From Siderastrea radians (Eukaryota; Cnidaria; Anthozoa; Scleractinia; Rhizangiidae), in assembly GCA_964017195.1 (NCBI GenBank), contig OZ024892.1, forward strand, positions 13,278,071 to 13,342,070: 64,000 nt of DNA. Reading direction: 5' to 3'. The notes under the pieces are model-generated. The model saw nothing but the letters and a program-made list of their open reading frames with translations. It made no database searches and was not told the origin of the DNA. Of this stretch, positions 38,336-48,558 are shown piece by piece (the first letter of the stretch is position 1; every line of letters starts with the position of its first letter). The position numbers and the translations under genes are program-made.

Positions 38336-39656
38336 CATCCTCGGAGACCCAGGGGCAGCTAGTCGGGACAACGGGATTTTCATGGGCGAAAGTTTACAAC
38401 AAGAGCGGGAGAGCCCCTGGGCACTTACTGTTACCGAACGAGTTCCAGAAGCGTTTGAAATCCCGCCTTCTGATTGGCCAGAAAAAGTTTTTTCTGGCCA
38501 ATCAGCGAAGAGGAACAGCCGGGCGACTCTCATGTCTTCTTACACGAGGTTGTTTTCCTCGTCAATCGCTGTAGTAGCCTGGCCCGTTCAACGGGAACAT
38601 TTTTGAGGAGAGCTTCAGAAAAAAATAACAATAAATAAACAAAGTCGAGGAAATCGCAAACTATAACGTGGCCGCAAGAAAACAAACACTCACAGGGAAT
38701 TTTTCATGGTGGACTTATCGAAGGTAAAGCAAATTTTTAGAGCTAGCGACTTCCCCTTTCTCCAATGTAACTAATTATTTCTCCTTCTTCGTTGATCTTC
38801 GTCTGAAACTTTCCATCTCTGATGCACGGGCCACGCAACTATGTTGATCGAGCATGTCATGTCACGTACTAGAGAGAACTGGTTCTCTCTAGTACGTGGC
38901 ATCGGCCGTTAAGCAGAAAATCGCCCAGATCGGCCTCCAGAAGCTCGGAAAAGCAATAAAAACACAGCAAGCACACAGTAGGTAATGTTTTTCAAACTGT
39001 ATTTCCATTTTAATGCATTTTCAGCGGAAGACCGCCTATTATTTTCGATCAAATTTCAGCTCCATACGAACACTTAAATTACGCTTTGGTTAACTGTGGT
39101 TCCCACGCTTGATCGACATAGTTGCGTGGCCTGTGCATCGGAGATTCCCGTGGAAAGTTTCAGACGTAGTTCAACGAACAAGGAGAAATAATTAGTAACA
39201 TCGTTTACTCGAGTAGCTATTAGCCTCATGCAACACCTGAGAAAGGGGAGTCGTTAGCTCTAAAAATTTACGATACCTTCGATAAGTCCTTCGTGAAAAA
39301 TCCCACTGAGTGTTTGTTTTCTTCCGGCCATGTTATAGTTTGCGATTTCTTCGACTTCGTTTATTTATTTAGCATTAATTTTTTTTTCTGAAGCTCTCCT
39401 CAAAAATGTTCCCGTTGAACGGGCCACGCTACTACGGCGATTGATGAGGAAAACAACCTCATGTAAGAAGACACGAGAGTCGCCCGGCTGTTCCTCTTCG
39501 CTGATTTTTTCTGGCCAATAAGAAGGTAGGATTTCAAACGCTTCTGGAACTCGTTCGGTAAGAGTAAGAGCCCAGGGGCTCTCCCGCTCTTGTTGTAAAC
39601 TTTCGCCCATGAAAATCCCGTCGTCCCGACTAGCTGCCCCTGGGTCTCCGAGGATG
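38336..39656. mobile_element. 1.3-kb foldback (long inverted repeat) element, 9-bp target duplication
   Basis: The two halves are inverted copies of each other over most of their length. The outer arms begin CATCCTCGGAGACCCAGGGG and are recognisable for about 300 bp. An inner pair lies around 38640-38760 and 39240-39360. Both ends are flanked by the same 9 bases, TGCCTTCAT (38327-38335 and 39657-39665). Long terminal inverted repeats with a 9-bp duplication are typical of Mutator-like (MULE) elements. There is no transposase, so it is non-autonomous. It has split a Ser/Thr/Ala/Pro-rich coding-like stretch. Confidence 0.85.
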
Positions 39657-39665
39657 TGCCTTCAT

Positions 39666-40375
39666 CATCCTCTGCAGCATCTGTTGTGTCTACTGCAGCC
39701 CCTACATCCATACCTAGGAGTTCTTCCGCAACACCTACAACTTCAGTGCCTGTGTGTTCTGCTGCAACACCTACAACTTAAGTACCTGTGTGTTATACTG
39801 CAACACCTACAACTTCAATACCTGCATGTTCCACTGCAGCACCTACATGTACAAATTCCATAACTGTGTGTTCTATTGCAGCACCTACAGCGTCAACATG
39901 TGCGAGTTCTACTGCAGCAGCCGCAGCATTGATACCTGTCTTAACACCTGTGAGTACATCTTCTTCTGTGGATGGCACTGATGTTGGATGTGGCATAACA
40001 CTGTGGTTGTTCCCATGGAATGTCAGTCAGTCAACCATTGACGGCAGAAATGGCAGCAATGCTTTCACATTTATTGCACTTAGCTTTGGCTTCATTTATC
40101 ATCAGTCCAATTTGACAGCACCTGCTGTTGCACAACCCCTTAACAGGCAGTGGGAAACAGCTATAACAGAAGCAATCAGGACAGGGAACGGCATGCACGA
40201 CGAGTTGTTTGGAGGTGAGGGGATTGATGTTGCTGTGGAAGATGTGATTACTGCACCTGGTGAACACTGTCATGTTGGTGGTATTGGGCAATTCCAGAAA
40301 ATATCCATACACCACGACGGACGGCTTTTTGGAATTCCGAGGGCAAGGGGGGGGTTCTTTGAACTGGAATTCTGA
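39666..40375 (+). pseudogene. Broken Thr/Ala-rich linker and protease-like domain fragment
   Basis: The frame that follows the foldback element encodes Ala/Thr/Pro-rich repeats (ATPTTS, CSTAAPT). It then gives a globular stretch with NVSQSTIDGRNGSNAFTFIA and DVITAPGEHCHVGG. A TAA at 39779 lies inside the linker, and the domain loses its frame after about 40300. The same Ser/Ala-rich frame is seen just before the foldback element (38312-38335), so the insertion interrupted it. The GSNA(F)T context resembles the Cys region of a cnidarian protease-like domain, with Phe where Cys is expected. It is probably a dead relative of the gene at 21516-35559. Confidence 0.5.
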
Positions 40376-40447
40376 GGGCATGGGGGGTACTTACATTTGG
40401 AATTCTGAAGGCATGGGGGGTACTTACATTTGGAATTCTGAAGGTTT
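40340..40447. repeat. 33-bp tandem repeat
   Basis: The unit GGAATTCTGAAGGCATGGGG + GGTACTTACATTT is present in two full copies, with a diverged copy before and a partial copy after. Confidence 0.85.
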
Positions 40448-40794
40448 AAAACTTTAAATTTTGTGGACGTTACCAGTTCGTAAATAGGGAGCTTAAGATG
40501 CAGACGTTTTCGCCGTGACGGCGACGTGAAGACCGATTAGGATTGGGGCGAGATCGACTGCGCATGCGATTTTTAATGTTCCTGCCGTCGCCCTGACGTC
40601 GGCGACGTGAAATCCGAGGTTTTGCCGTCGCGGTGACAACGTGAGTAAGTATGCAGTTATTTCCCGTCATTTAATCTAAATTTGTTCGCTTTTTGGTGAG
40701 TTATTGCGTTATTACATTTTACACAGATCATCTGATGATGTGCCAAACAACTCAAGCGATCTTTTTGCTCTTTACTTAGACTATCAAAATAATT

Positions 40795-43273
40795 ATGGCT
40801 GAAGCTAGAGACAATTTGTCCACATCTGCGTCCACATGTACTTCTTCAGTGAAGTCAAAATTAAAACAGTCCAAGTAAGATTGACCATTGACTTTTTATT
40901 GTGATAAGTTCTCAACGAATTTCTAACTTGAAATGAAAATCTTGTTTGCTCCTATGCGTCTTCTATATTCGTAGTTACATCTTGAAATATCCCAAGGCCA
41001 ATGCTAAACGCCTTTGCGTGGGAGTCATGGACTGTTAAAGAGAAACATAAAGTTCACCTTCCTTCTGAAGTCTTACTTAGCCATCTGCTAGCTCTTTGAT
41101 ACACGGTTGGGACATGTGCATGTCATAAAGATGTACTTTAATGGAATGCTGTGGATTTAAATCAGAAATGTTTTGTACTGCCCTCTACAAACCAGCGGCT
41201 TAGCCTCGCTGGTGAAGGCTAAGTTTAGCTCAATGAAACTAAGAGTCTTCCTATATTGATCAATTTTTGAATATGGAATATTATGCATTGTTACTGGTCT
41301 CTAGCAAACAAGCACTTTAGCCTTGCATGCGAAGGCTCTGTTTTAACTCAAGGAAACTAAGAGACTATTCTTATAATAAATTTCGAATATGGAATATTAT
41401 GCACTTGTCCTCCTCGGCTTCCCAGGGGGGGGGGACCCAGGCCATATGTGGGAAAATTGGGGACTGTAGGAACTTTGCCACGGAACAAATCAAAACCACT
41501 GTGGTACGGAAAATATGGGGGCTTGAATTTATGATGCCCCTGCAACTCTCAGGAGAAAAATGTGGAACTAATTGCTTCTAGCAAGGCGAGAGGAGTTCAG
41601 GAGCAAGTTGTGTTTTTGCTCAATTGATGGAAAGATTGCAGGGAGAATGAAAAGGTGTGTGTTAAAATCCATCCGTTAGTTTTTGGGCATGAAATAGACC
41701 CCCACCGGTCAAAAAAAAAAAGAATTTTACATCAGTGTGTTTATTGTCTCGACCATTGGCGAACTGTCTGAAGAACTAAAATGACATGCATCTCCAAGTC
41801 TTGTTGGGTGCTTGGCTTGCTCCTAAAATACTGGGGACTTTGCTAAAATAAATTCCCCAATGGTGGGAAAATTCAAGATCTTTGAAATGGACAATAAGTT
41901 TCCATGCCAGCCTAGGGTTCCCTCCCCCTAACCCCTCCCTTTGTGGAAGCTGATGACAAGTGCATTTAGCTGTTGTTTTGCTGTTTGTACGTATCTGATA
42001 TTGCAAATTATATTACACAAACTGAGTTTGAAATATATGAGGGAACGTCAGGTAAAATCCCACTTATGTGCAGTATGGTATTTTGTCATGTCTGGCTTTT
42101 TCTTTTCTTACCTGAGGGGTAAAGTCCTTTTATAGATGCATTAAAGAGTGGTTCTTAGCACAATAAGTGGGATTCTACCTGATCTTCTCTCATATATTTC
42201 CCACTTGGTTTGTTAATATATTTTCAATTATACAGGCAGGCCACTTGGCGCCCATGGTATAATTGTGATTAGTGTAGCTTAAAGCCAGACAAAATTATGT
42301 TCCAATCACAAAATTCCTGACTGTCTGAAAATTGTCTGCATTTCTTATTTCCACTTTTCTTATAATATTTAAGGTGCATTTTTGAAAAAAAATCTCTGAT
42401 TCCTTTTTCAGCGCAATGGAGTGGACAAACCAGCATGACACATTGTTTTTGAGAGATGTCAGAGCATCTGATCTGTATGAAACCAGAAAGGGTAGCCCAG
42501 AGAGAGGAAAGTTGTGGGATCAGATTGCTGCAAGACTCAACAGCTTTACAGATCCTAAATTCTATGTTAATAAACGGTCATTGAGAGACAGATTCAATCT
42601 TCTTATGTCCAAATTCAAAGCCAAGAATAGGGAGGAAGAAAGGGCAAGTGGTATTAGTCCAGAGGTGCAAGAAATAGATACTCTACTGGAGGAGCTCTGT
42701 GAAAAAGAAGAAGAAGCAAAAAATAAGCCCTCAAATGCAGATAAACGGCAGAGTCTTCAACAAGAGAAGGCAACAGCTGAGGAAATGCGGTTCAAAGCAA
42801 TGGAGACAATGGGGCAAACTCAGAAACGGGTTGAGAAAAGTAATGGAGTGACTCCAGCAAAGAAAAGCAGAAAAAGCACGGGCGATGCCATTGGATACCT
42901 AGAAAAGAAAGCAGATCAAGAGATGGTGTTGAGGAGAGAAGAGATCGAAATGAGAAAGCAGGAGGAGGTCAGAAGTTCTCATTTATCCGAGCAGCATACT
43001 AAAATGCAGCAAGACATGTTAAAGATCATTCAACAACAGCAAGAGGAGCAACAGAAGCAGCAGCAAAAACAGCAACAGCAACAGCTACAATTTATGCAGT
43101 CCATGTTGAACCAGCAACAGCAGCAGTCACAGGCTTTGCTAGCCCTGATTGAGAGGTTGGCCCCAAAGGAAAAGCATTTACAGTTGCTTAAAGACTTGTC
43201 ACTTATTAGTGGTTTTACACGATGTTGCATTCTTGTAGTTTCATTGTTCCAGTTCTGTGCAAAGGATAGTTAA
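40795..43273 (+). CDS. Harbinger accessory protein (SANT/MADF-like DNA binding), two exons
   Basis: Exon 1 is 40795-40874 (ATGGCTGAAGC..., donor CAA|GTAAGA) and exon 2 is 42412-43273 (acceptor TTTTTCAG). The split codon rejoins in phase. The N-terminal domain has a trihelix/SANT-type pattern (WTNQHDTLFLRDV, GKLWDQIAARLN, RSLRDRFNLL). Then comes a Glu/Lys-rich coiled coil and a Gln-rich stretch (about residues 230-275). In Harbinger elements such a protein enters the nucleus with the transposase and helps it bind the ends. Function is inferred from the family and from location inside the element. Confidence 0.75.
41188..41410. repeat. Direct duplication of about 115 bp
   Basis: Two adjacent diverged copies share CTTAGCCTxGC, GCGAAGGCT, AACTAAGAG and GAATATGGAATATTATGCA. 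They lie in the intron of the accessory gene. Confidence 0.6.
42031..42199. mobile_element. Small inverted-repeat element (169 bp)
   Basis: The arms AAATATATGAGGGAACGTCA + GGTAAAATCCCACTTA and its reverse complement match over 36 bp with four differences. No target duplication is obvious. It may be a MITE nested in the Harbinger intron. Confidence 0.55.
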
Positions 43274-43883
43274 AAAGTGTTGAGTTGAACTAAGTATTTT
43301 ATTCAAAGTAATTCTTCCCAGTCTTAATTAGTGCTGTGCATGATTCTATCAGCTGACCAGCCTCTCCCTAAAGGCGTGGGCTATAACTCAAAGAATGCCA
43401 GAAGTTAAGGATAACATGGCAGGCTTGCAAAACAAATGATAGGATTGCTGTGGGAAACTGTTGCTTGGCATTCAGCTCCTTTTTTCCACAGAAATCCCCA
43501 GAATTTTTTTACAGTTTTTGAGCCTCTACAAAACCGCACTGTTGCACATTGAGCCTCAACATTACCAGTCTTGTTGAGTTTATATTTGTTATTTGCTTTC
43601 TTTTACTCATTATGCATAATTTCATGCATTAGGTCACATGATGAAATCATTCAAAGAGTCTAACTTGGCGAGAGGAGGAAACTGTAAAATGATTTATTTT
43701 ATACGGATAAAGAAATTAGAGACATGGAGTATTTAATGTTTCACGGCTTGTTCAACTTTATATTAAAGATGTTGTAGCTTTGACAGTACACCTCGTGAGT
43801 GTATTCTCCTGTATGACAAGTGACAACAGTTTTACCCAGAATAATGAGCAGTAGCCCTTCCATTGTCACTGAATTTCCCCAAC
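43274..43883. other. Spacer between convergent Harbinger genes
   Basis: It holds the 3' ends of the two convergent genes. No other feature is seen. Confidence 0.5.
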
Positions 43884-45249
43884 TCATCTAAAGTAATCCT
43901 GGAGGCTGGGAGGGTCAAGTTCAAAAAATTCCGACGTCAGATTACCATAGAGACATGTTAGAGCATTTCGCAGGAGTGCACATACAACATATGTTTTACC
44001 GATACTGCTTAAGCCGATTTTTAAATTCTTTTTAAAATCAATGAATTTAAAATAGTTTAAAATGTCACCAAACAGCCATTCGACTGACACTCGGACAGAG
44101 CTCATAGATGCATTGAACATCTCCATCTGGGGTGTGAGAGCTGCACCTTGGAATGGTCCTTGGAGGTGAACTCTAAGGGGATATGCAGGATCTCCATAAA
44201 TACACATAGGTTGGCCCCCCGTGGAAAATGCATAACGTTCCAAGTCCTGCAAGAGTCCAGATTCTGCAAGCATTCCAGCATCGTGCCTTTTGCCCTCTGG
44301 AAGAAAATTTTAAAATGTCAGGTTTGTTTCATATAATAAGTAACCCACATATCCTTGCATTTTGTCACGCAACATTGCGTGACGAGACGAAACGTAAACA
44401 TTGATGGCTCTTTTCTATAATGCGGTTGATATAGATTTTACCAGTGTCAAGCTGGCTCTTGAATGAAAACATACCAGTTGATGCTACCCAACGAAAATGA
44501 TGTTTACACCTACCTTTTGGTTTTCCTCTTCGAAAAATTAATATTGATCATTTATAAATAATGGCAAGTTGAAATCCGTCCTTACCTACGGGGCCATAAA
44601 GGTTTGCAATCAGTCCATTTGGTAACGCAACAGACTGGAATTTTAGGGCATGTACCCGTTTATGTCCATTATACATCAATCTCTGATGCTCATCTGGTCT
44701 AGCAATGGGCCGCACTGTCCCATCTACAAAACCAAAACAATTCTGGAGTGCAGCGCCTTTCCCTTTAACTGATTGAGCATACGTTTCCAGTGCATGCGGG
44801 TTTAGCAAAGCGTCATTCCAGCGAGTTATTCGATGTCCGTGGATGTTGTAAATAAAATCGATGACATGATTTGTGGCCATGCTTATCACGGGTACCGGAC
44901 AGCCGAACCGAGGCACCATATCACCAAATCTGCACGGGTAAGCAAGCCGTCTTAGAAGCATACAAAGGCCTTCCATTCCATCTACTATGCTTCCCTGGTT
45001 TAGTTTAAAGGATGGCGGAATCTGTAAGGCCTCAGCTAGGAAAGGAAGGTCTTTCTTCTCAAACCTGAAGTCTGCTTTGCAGTCTGCTTCACTCATGGTA
45101 TCCAAATCAAAGCGAGCGTACTCGTGGTATGGAAAACTGGGATTTTTCGAGGGAAACATGTCATACAGGAGAACGAATTCTTCATCACCAATAAGCTTAG
45201 CGTCGTGATAGAGGAGGAGGAGCAGGCGGAACTCTTCAAACGTGGCCAT
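43884..45249 (-). CDS. Harbinger DDE transposase, two exons
   Basis: On the reverse strand, exon 1 is 45249-44586 (start ATGGCAACG-type codon context, MATFEEF) and exon 2 is 44296-43884. The donor is GTAG|GTAAGG and the acceptor TTCTTCCAG. Together they give 358 codons and a stop in phase. The DDE_Tnp_4 core is visible: Asp in GFVDGTVRPI, the region after the junction with HDAGM, Asp in GDPAYPL, and Glu in SVEWLFG. It catalyses cut-and-paste transposition of its element. An upstream in-frame Met at 45333 exists, but the shorter start fits the family better. No disruption is seen. Confidence 0.88.
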
Positions 45250-45522
45250 ACCGAGACAGAAAAAGTCGAAAAACGACGAGCACAACAACAGACTCGGAGA
45301 AGTCGCGGCCGCCGTCTTCACAATCTTAACCAACTTAAATTTTGGCGGGAGAACGGCAACCTCAGACCCAGTTCACCCCGGTTGTCACGTCGCCGTCACC
45401 GCGAAAACGTCTGCACCTTAAGCTCCCTAATGAAGCACGACCGAACGACGCGACACTGATGACAGTAGTAAAGGGGGCTCGTATGGCCCCCAGACTGGCT
45501 TCTGATTGGTCGAGTGACGTCA

Positions 45523-45770
45523 GAAGTCACGTGATGGTGGGAAACCGCGGACCAGTAGTAAAAAGGGATCGTGGGCTCACCGGAAGTCACGTGATTTGGG
45601 AAACCGCTGACCAGGGGGTAAAAAGGGATCGTGGGCTCAGGCAACCGGAAGTCACGTGGATTGGGATGGGAAACCGCGGACCAGTGGTAAAAAGGGATCG
45701 TGGGCTCAGGGAAGTCACGTGATTTGGGAAACCGCTGACCAGGTGGAAAATTCGATCGTGGGCTCAAGGG
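45523..45770. repeat. Terminal-region tandem repeat, 60-65 bp, 4 copies
   Basis: Copies start at 45523, 45583, 45648 and 45711. Each contains GAAGTCACGTG, GGGAAACCGC, GACCAG and AAAAGGGATCGTGGGCTCA. The CACGTG E-box recurs once per unit. They lie next to the predicted left terminus, so they may be part of the terminal inverted repeat and act in replication or transcription. Confidence 0.9.
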
Positions 45771-46006
45771 GAAGGAAAACCGCGGAGAAAACGCGGGCGC
45801 AAAGTCCAAAGTCCAATTTTAGGAACGGGGGTGATCCTTGGAGTGAAAACAACACAAAATTAATAAATACTTTTTATTGTTATACTTTTGTTTACAATAA
45901 CTGAAAAAAATAGGAGGAGGGTTTTTTCCTGAGTGTACCTTTTTGAATTGGTCCTTCAACAGATTCCTTAATGTTCAACAAGTGAGAAAAAATAATGAGT
46001 CCTTTT
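45771..46006. other. Short spacer with poly(A)-type signals
   Basis: It includes AATAAATA (about 45860) and its reverse-strand counterparts, suitable for ending the reverse-strand RING transcript. No gene. Confidence 0.5.
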
Positions 46007-46408
46007 TTACGAGAAGCTGATGCAGGTTTTCATCCGTGCAATGGCTTGGGTTTTGGTGCGCCCCAGAAAGTAGAGGGTTTTGCGGCGGGGCTCATAAGGA
46101 TCGCGCAGTTCTCCCCAGAATCCTTGTAGGGCGTTGCCGTCTTCATAACAAACCCCATACCACACAGGATTGTCTTTCCAATCGGTCTTGACATGCTCGA
46201 CAAACTCCGGGTCTTCTTTCCATTCTTCATGGAGGACTTCAAGGACGGAAAGAGGAACGACGTGTTGACAGCGAGGACATAGGAGGGTCTGACCGTTCTG
46301 GTGGTATTGGGTGACACAGGCGACATGACAAGGTTGACCACAACACCTCAACGTGGTATAATTGGCGACAGGTGTGAAACAGATCGCACAGGGGTCGGGT
46401 TGCGCCAT
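46007..46408 (-). CDS. RING-finger protein, viral
   Basis: 133 residues. The N-terminal part is a RING-type zinc finger: CAICF, then a Cys pair, CHVACV, and CPRC at about residues 7-47. That pattern fits a ubiquitin E3 ligase or another Zn-binding adaptor. The remainder (about 50-133) has no recognised domain. Its ATG overlaps the stop of the upstream gene (TGATG on the reverse strand), so three small genes form a packed unit read from the promoter at about 46850. A role in manipulating host ubiquitination is inferred from the domain only. Confidence 0.7.
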   Translation of the reverse strand: MAQPDPCAICFTPVANYTTLRCCGQPCHVACVTQYHQNGQTLLCPRCQHVVPLSVLEVLHEEWKEDPEFVEHVKTDWKDNPVWYGVCYEDGNALQGFWGELRDPYEPRRKTLYFLGRTKTQAIARMKTCISFS

Positions 46409-46614
46409 CAGGCCAAAGGATCAAAGAGAGGATTGGTCAAGAGCTGAAATTCGATGGGGGTGATGATGCCTTCTTGGCGGAGTCGAACCACTTCTTGGTA
46501 AGGGAGTTGGTAACGCAAAGGTTGGACCAGGTCTAGGATTTCTTTTCGGATTTGTCCTAGACGTTGTAGGATTTTCACGGCTTCCGGGCTGACCTTATCG
46601 GCTTTGTCGCTCAT
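46408..46614 (-). CDS. Small helical protein, tandem paralog 2
   Basis: 68 residues, predicted helical: VSPEAVKILQRLGQIRKEIL then YQEVVRLRQEGIITPIEF. It aligns by eye with the adjacent upstream protein (SPEA...I..L then Y.E..RL), which suggests a tandem duplication. Its start codon lies directly against the stop of that protein. No known family. Confidence 0.55.
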   Translation of the reverse strand: MSDKADKVSPEAVKILQRLGQIRKEILDLVQPLRYQLPYQEVVRLRQEGIITPIEFQLLTNPLFDPLA

Positions 46615-46812
46615 TTACCACTGGTAGTAGTTTTTCAAAATTAATAAGCACAATTCGTGACGACTGAGATGTTTGGTACTGTGAAGACGAAGCAGTTCAA
46701 AATACGAAGCTTTGAAGCGGATCTCCTCCAAATCTTTTTCCAGTTGAGTCAACAAGGCGCGTAGACGGTCAATCACTTGTTGGGCTTCTGGACTAATCTC
46801 TGGATCATCCAT
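46615..46812 (-). CDS. Small helical protein, tandem paralog 1
   Basis: 65 residues; first gene after the reverse-strand promoter (TATA at 46850-46842, 38 bp before the ATG). It contains ISPEAQQVIDRLRALLTQLE and YFELLRLHSTKHLSRHEL, in the same arrangement as its neighbour. No known family. Confidence 0.55.
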   Translation of the reverse strand: MDDPEISPEAQQVIDRLRALLTQLEKDLEEIRFKASYFELLRLHSTKHLSRHELCLLILKNYYQW

Positions 46813-46841
46813 GAGTGTGAAAGATGGAAAGGACCGGTGGG

Positions 46842-46955
46842 TTTTTTATAGAGAAACAAAAGGGTCACGTGGGAGGGAAGGGGCCAATGAGAAGGAGGCC
46901 CCAGGATGCTTTGGGAGGGGACGGGGTGGGGGGACCCCCCTCCCCCCTCCTTAGA
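46842..46955 (-). promoter_or_regulatory. Promoter of the left reverse-strand cluster (copy of the polymerase promoter)
   Basis: Read on the reverse strand, it has a C/G-rich block with GGGGGGTCCCCCCACCCC, a CCxxGGGGCCT block, a CCAAT-type box (TCATTGGCC), CACGTGACCCTTTT, and TCTCTATAAAAAA. The same order of blocks with near-identical sequence occurs upstream of the polymerase at 62781-62893 in the opposite orientation. Confidence 0.8.
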
Positions 46956-47067
46956 TAGACCATGAGGCATTGCGCGGATCGGGGTATGTAAGTCAAGGGA
47001 GGCCCCAGGACGTCACTCCTAGCTTTGAGCCGGTCCTGAGTGACTTAGGTTAGTTGGTGGAGCAAAA
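46956..47067. other. Divergent promoter region for 47068 gene
   Basis: About 110 bp between the duplicated promoter and the forward gene. It contains GACGTCAC (CRE-like) near 47010 and no clear TATA. Confidence 0.35.
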
Positions 47068-47604
47068 ATGTCTGAAACGAGAAGGCCCTTGGGCTGTCTA
47101 GCCAGCGCGGTGAATGTGGGAGGACCAGACTACTTGAGGAGGAGAGCGGGGCGGGAGAGAACAGGAGTGGAGCGGCAGACCCGAGTGATGCGGGAGAGAG
47201 AAGAGGAAACCTGGCGCCCTCTCAATCGTAGACGCGTGGTTGCTTTTTTCGAGTTATTTTTGAGATGTATGGTCTGGACGGAAAATGGCGAGCGGGAGGG
47301 ACGACCCCATCAACAGATCACAGAGGCGTTGCTGGGCGCTCTGGTCCGGAAGATCATTCCTTGGGTGGACCAGCACCGCATCTGGACCCATCTGGAATGG
47401 CGGTGGCCCATGACGCTGGAACACTTTAAGGAAATGGACAATGAACTAGAGCTATATTTGCCAAGTGTGCATGCGGACCATCCATGGCAGAGAATCAAAA
47501 GCTATTTCGGGGACATGGAGCGAGTACGGGAGCAGCGGCGGCGGGAGGAGCGGGAGAGGAGAGAGCGGTTGCGGGACCAAGTGCGGCGTGTTTTGTTTCC
47601 TTGA
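47068..47604 (+). CDS. Arg-rich viral protein, function unknown
   Basis: 178 residues. The first 70 are Arg/Glu-rich. The middle has a Trp-rich, apparently folded segment (AFFELFLRCMVW, WVDQHRIWTHLEWRWPM). The last 30 form a very basic/acidic helix (RREERERRERLRDQVRR). It lies alone between the left reverse-strand cluster and the reverse-strand SLOG gene. No family is recognised. Confidence 0.6.
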   Translation: MSETRRPLGCLASAVNVGGPDYLRRRAGRERTGVERQTRVMREREEETWRPLNRRRVVAFFELFLRCMVWTENGEREGRPHQQITEALLGALVRKIIPWVDQHRIWTHLEWRWPMTLEHFKEMDNELELYLPSVHADHPWQRIKSYFGDMERVREQRRREERERRERLRDQVRRVLFP

Positions 47605-47868
47605 ACATTTTTTATTCCTGTTGAGTTTATTGTGAGTCAAGGCAACTGTGAGTCAAGACCAACTATTTATGATGAACGTGCAAACTCAGTGTTGTCAGTT
47701 TTTTAAAATTTTTTAATTAAAAAGAGTTGATGTTTTTTACAAAGGGTGGTTGGTCTTCTTTGCCACGCAGGGGCGCACCTATTTACAATTGGAAAAACTA
47801 CAATTGGAAAAGTAAAAACTAAAAAAAAAAGGGCTATGTACAAATTCAAAAAGTAAAAACTAAAACCA
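47605..47868. other. Convergent 3' spacer
   Basis: It separates the ends of the 47068 gene and the SLOG gene. It has a repeated TGTGAGTCAAG motif (about 47630-47660) and A/T-rich tracts with poly(A)-type signals on both strands. Confidence 0.45.
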
Positions 47869-48558
47869 TTACAAATGAAAGTCTTCGAGTTCCAGACGTA
47901 ATTGATCAATGTTCTCGGGGAGACAGAAGGTGCGGTTGAATAAGGCTTGAATTTCAGCTCGGGTTTTCTCGTCCACCTCCCGGGATCCTACCACGGCACT
48001 GCTTTGATGAAGGGTGGGCTTTTTAGGTCCCCAAGGGACAAATTGACTGCCTGTGACCAGGGTGGCGGCATTCTCGTTGACTTGGTAGTAATGGTCCGAG
48101 CGGTACCATGATTGACTGGGAATGTCAAAGAGATAGACGGGTTTGCCTTGATCCATAGGCAATTGCACAGTCCAACCGGTACCCCCTTTCACGCGTTTAT
48201 GATCCGGTTCCAAGATGCCAAAGGCATAGATGGTATGGGCTTTCTTGGCAATTTGATAATTGCGTTGCAGCAATTGCAGGGTGTAAAAATGACTGGGCAT
48301 CCGTTTCCCTAGTTTCTCTGCCGCTTGGTGAAGATGAGGGTTGGCTAGCATCAGGACTTCCACCGTAAAAGGGGTGATGAACGTGGCTCGAGGATGATTC
48401 GGGGGGACGAGCACTTCGACTTGCATCCCAAACTGTTTACCCAGTTCTTCCACGAGTTCATCCGTACCTTTGGCGCCCCCGGTGTACACCACATGGCCAT
48501 GCCCAATTTGGAGTTCCAAGGCGGCCACATCTCCGATCATGTCGATGTCTGGGGGCAT
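47869..48558 (-). CDS. SLOG-like (DprA/LOG-type Rossmann) nucleotide-binding protein
   Basis: 229 residues. A Rossmann-type fold is suggested by VVYTGGAKGTDELVEELG (about 23-40), VPPNHPR (51-57), RNYQIAKKAHTIYAFG (99-114) and KGGTGWTV (124-131). These are the loops that bind a nucleotide-derived ligand in the SLOG superfamily, to which DprA, LOG and the sensor domains of some immune systems belong. Residues after 185 (AVVGSREVDEKTRAEIQALF) may form a second small unit. The 5' end overlaps the next upstream gene by 22 nt. The fold assignment is by motif; the role in the virus is unknown. Confidence 0.6.
   Translation of the reverse strand: MPPDIDMIGDVAALELQIGHGHVVYTGGAKGTDELVEELGKQFGMQVEVLVPPNHPRATFITPFTVEVLMLANPHLHQAAEKLGKRMPSHFYTLQLLQRNYQIAKKAHTIYAFGILEPDHKRVKGGTGWTVQLPMDQGKPVYLFDIPSQSWYRSDHYYQVNENAATLVTGSQFVPWGPKKPTLHQSSAVVGSREVDEKTRAEIQALFNRTFCLPENIDQLRLELEDFHL

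Larger units (their letters stand above)
40486..45428. mobile_element. PIF/Harbinger DNA transposon, apparently complete
   Basis: The left end AGGGAGCTTAAGATGCAGAC and the reverse complement of the right end agree over about 44 bp with two differences. Both ends are flanked by AAT (40483-40485 and 45429-45431), fitting the 3-bp target duplication of Harbinger elements. It contains the two genes expected of the superfamily, a DDE transposase on the reverse strand and a Myb/SANT-MADF-like protein on the forward strand, both open across their splice junctions. This suggests recent or current activity. Size 4943 bp. Confidence 0.85.
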
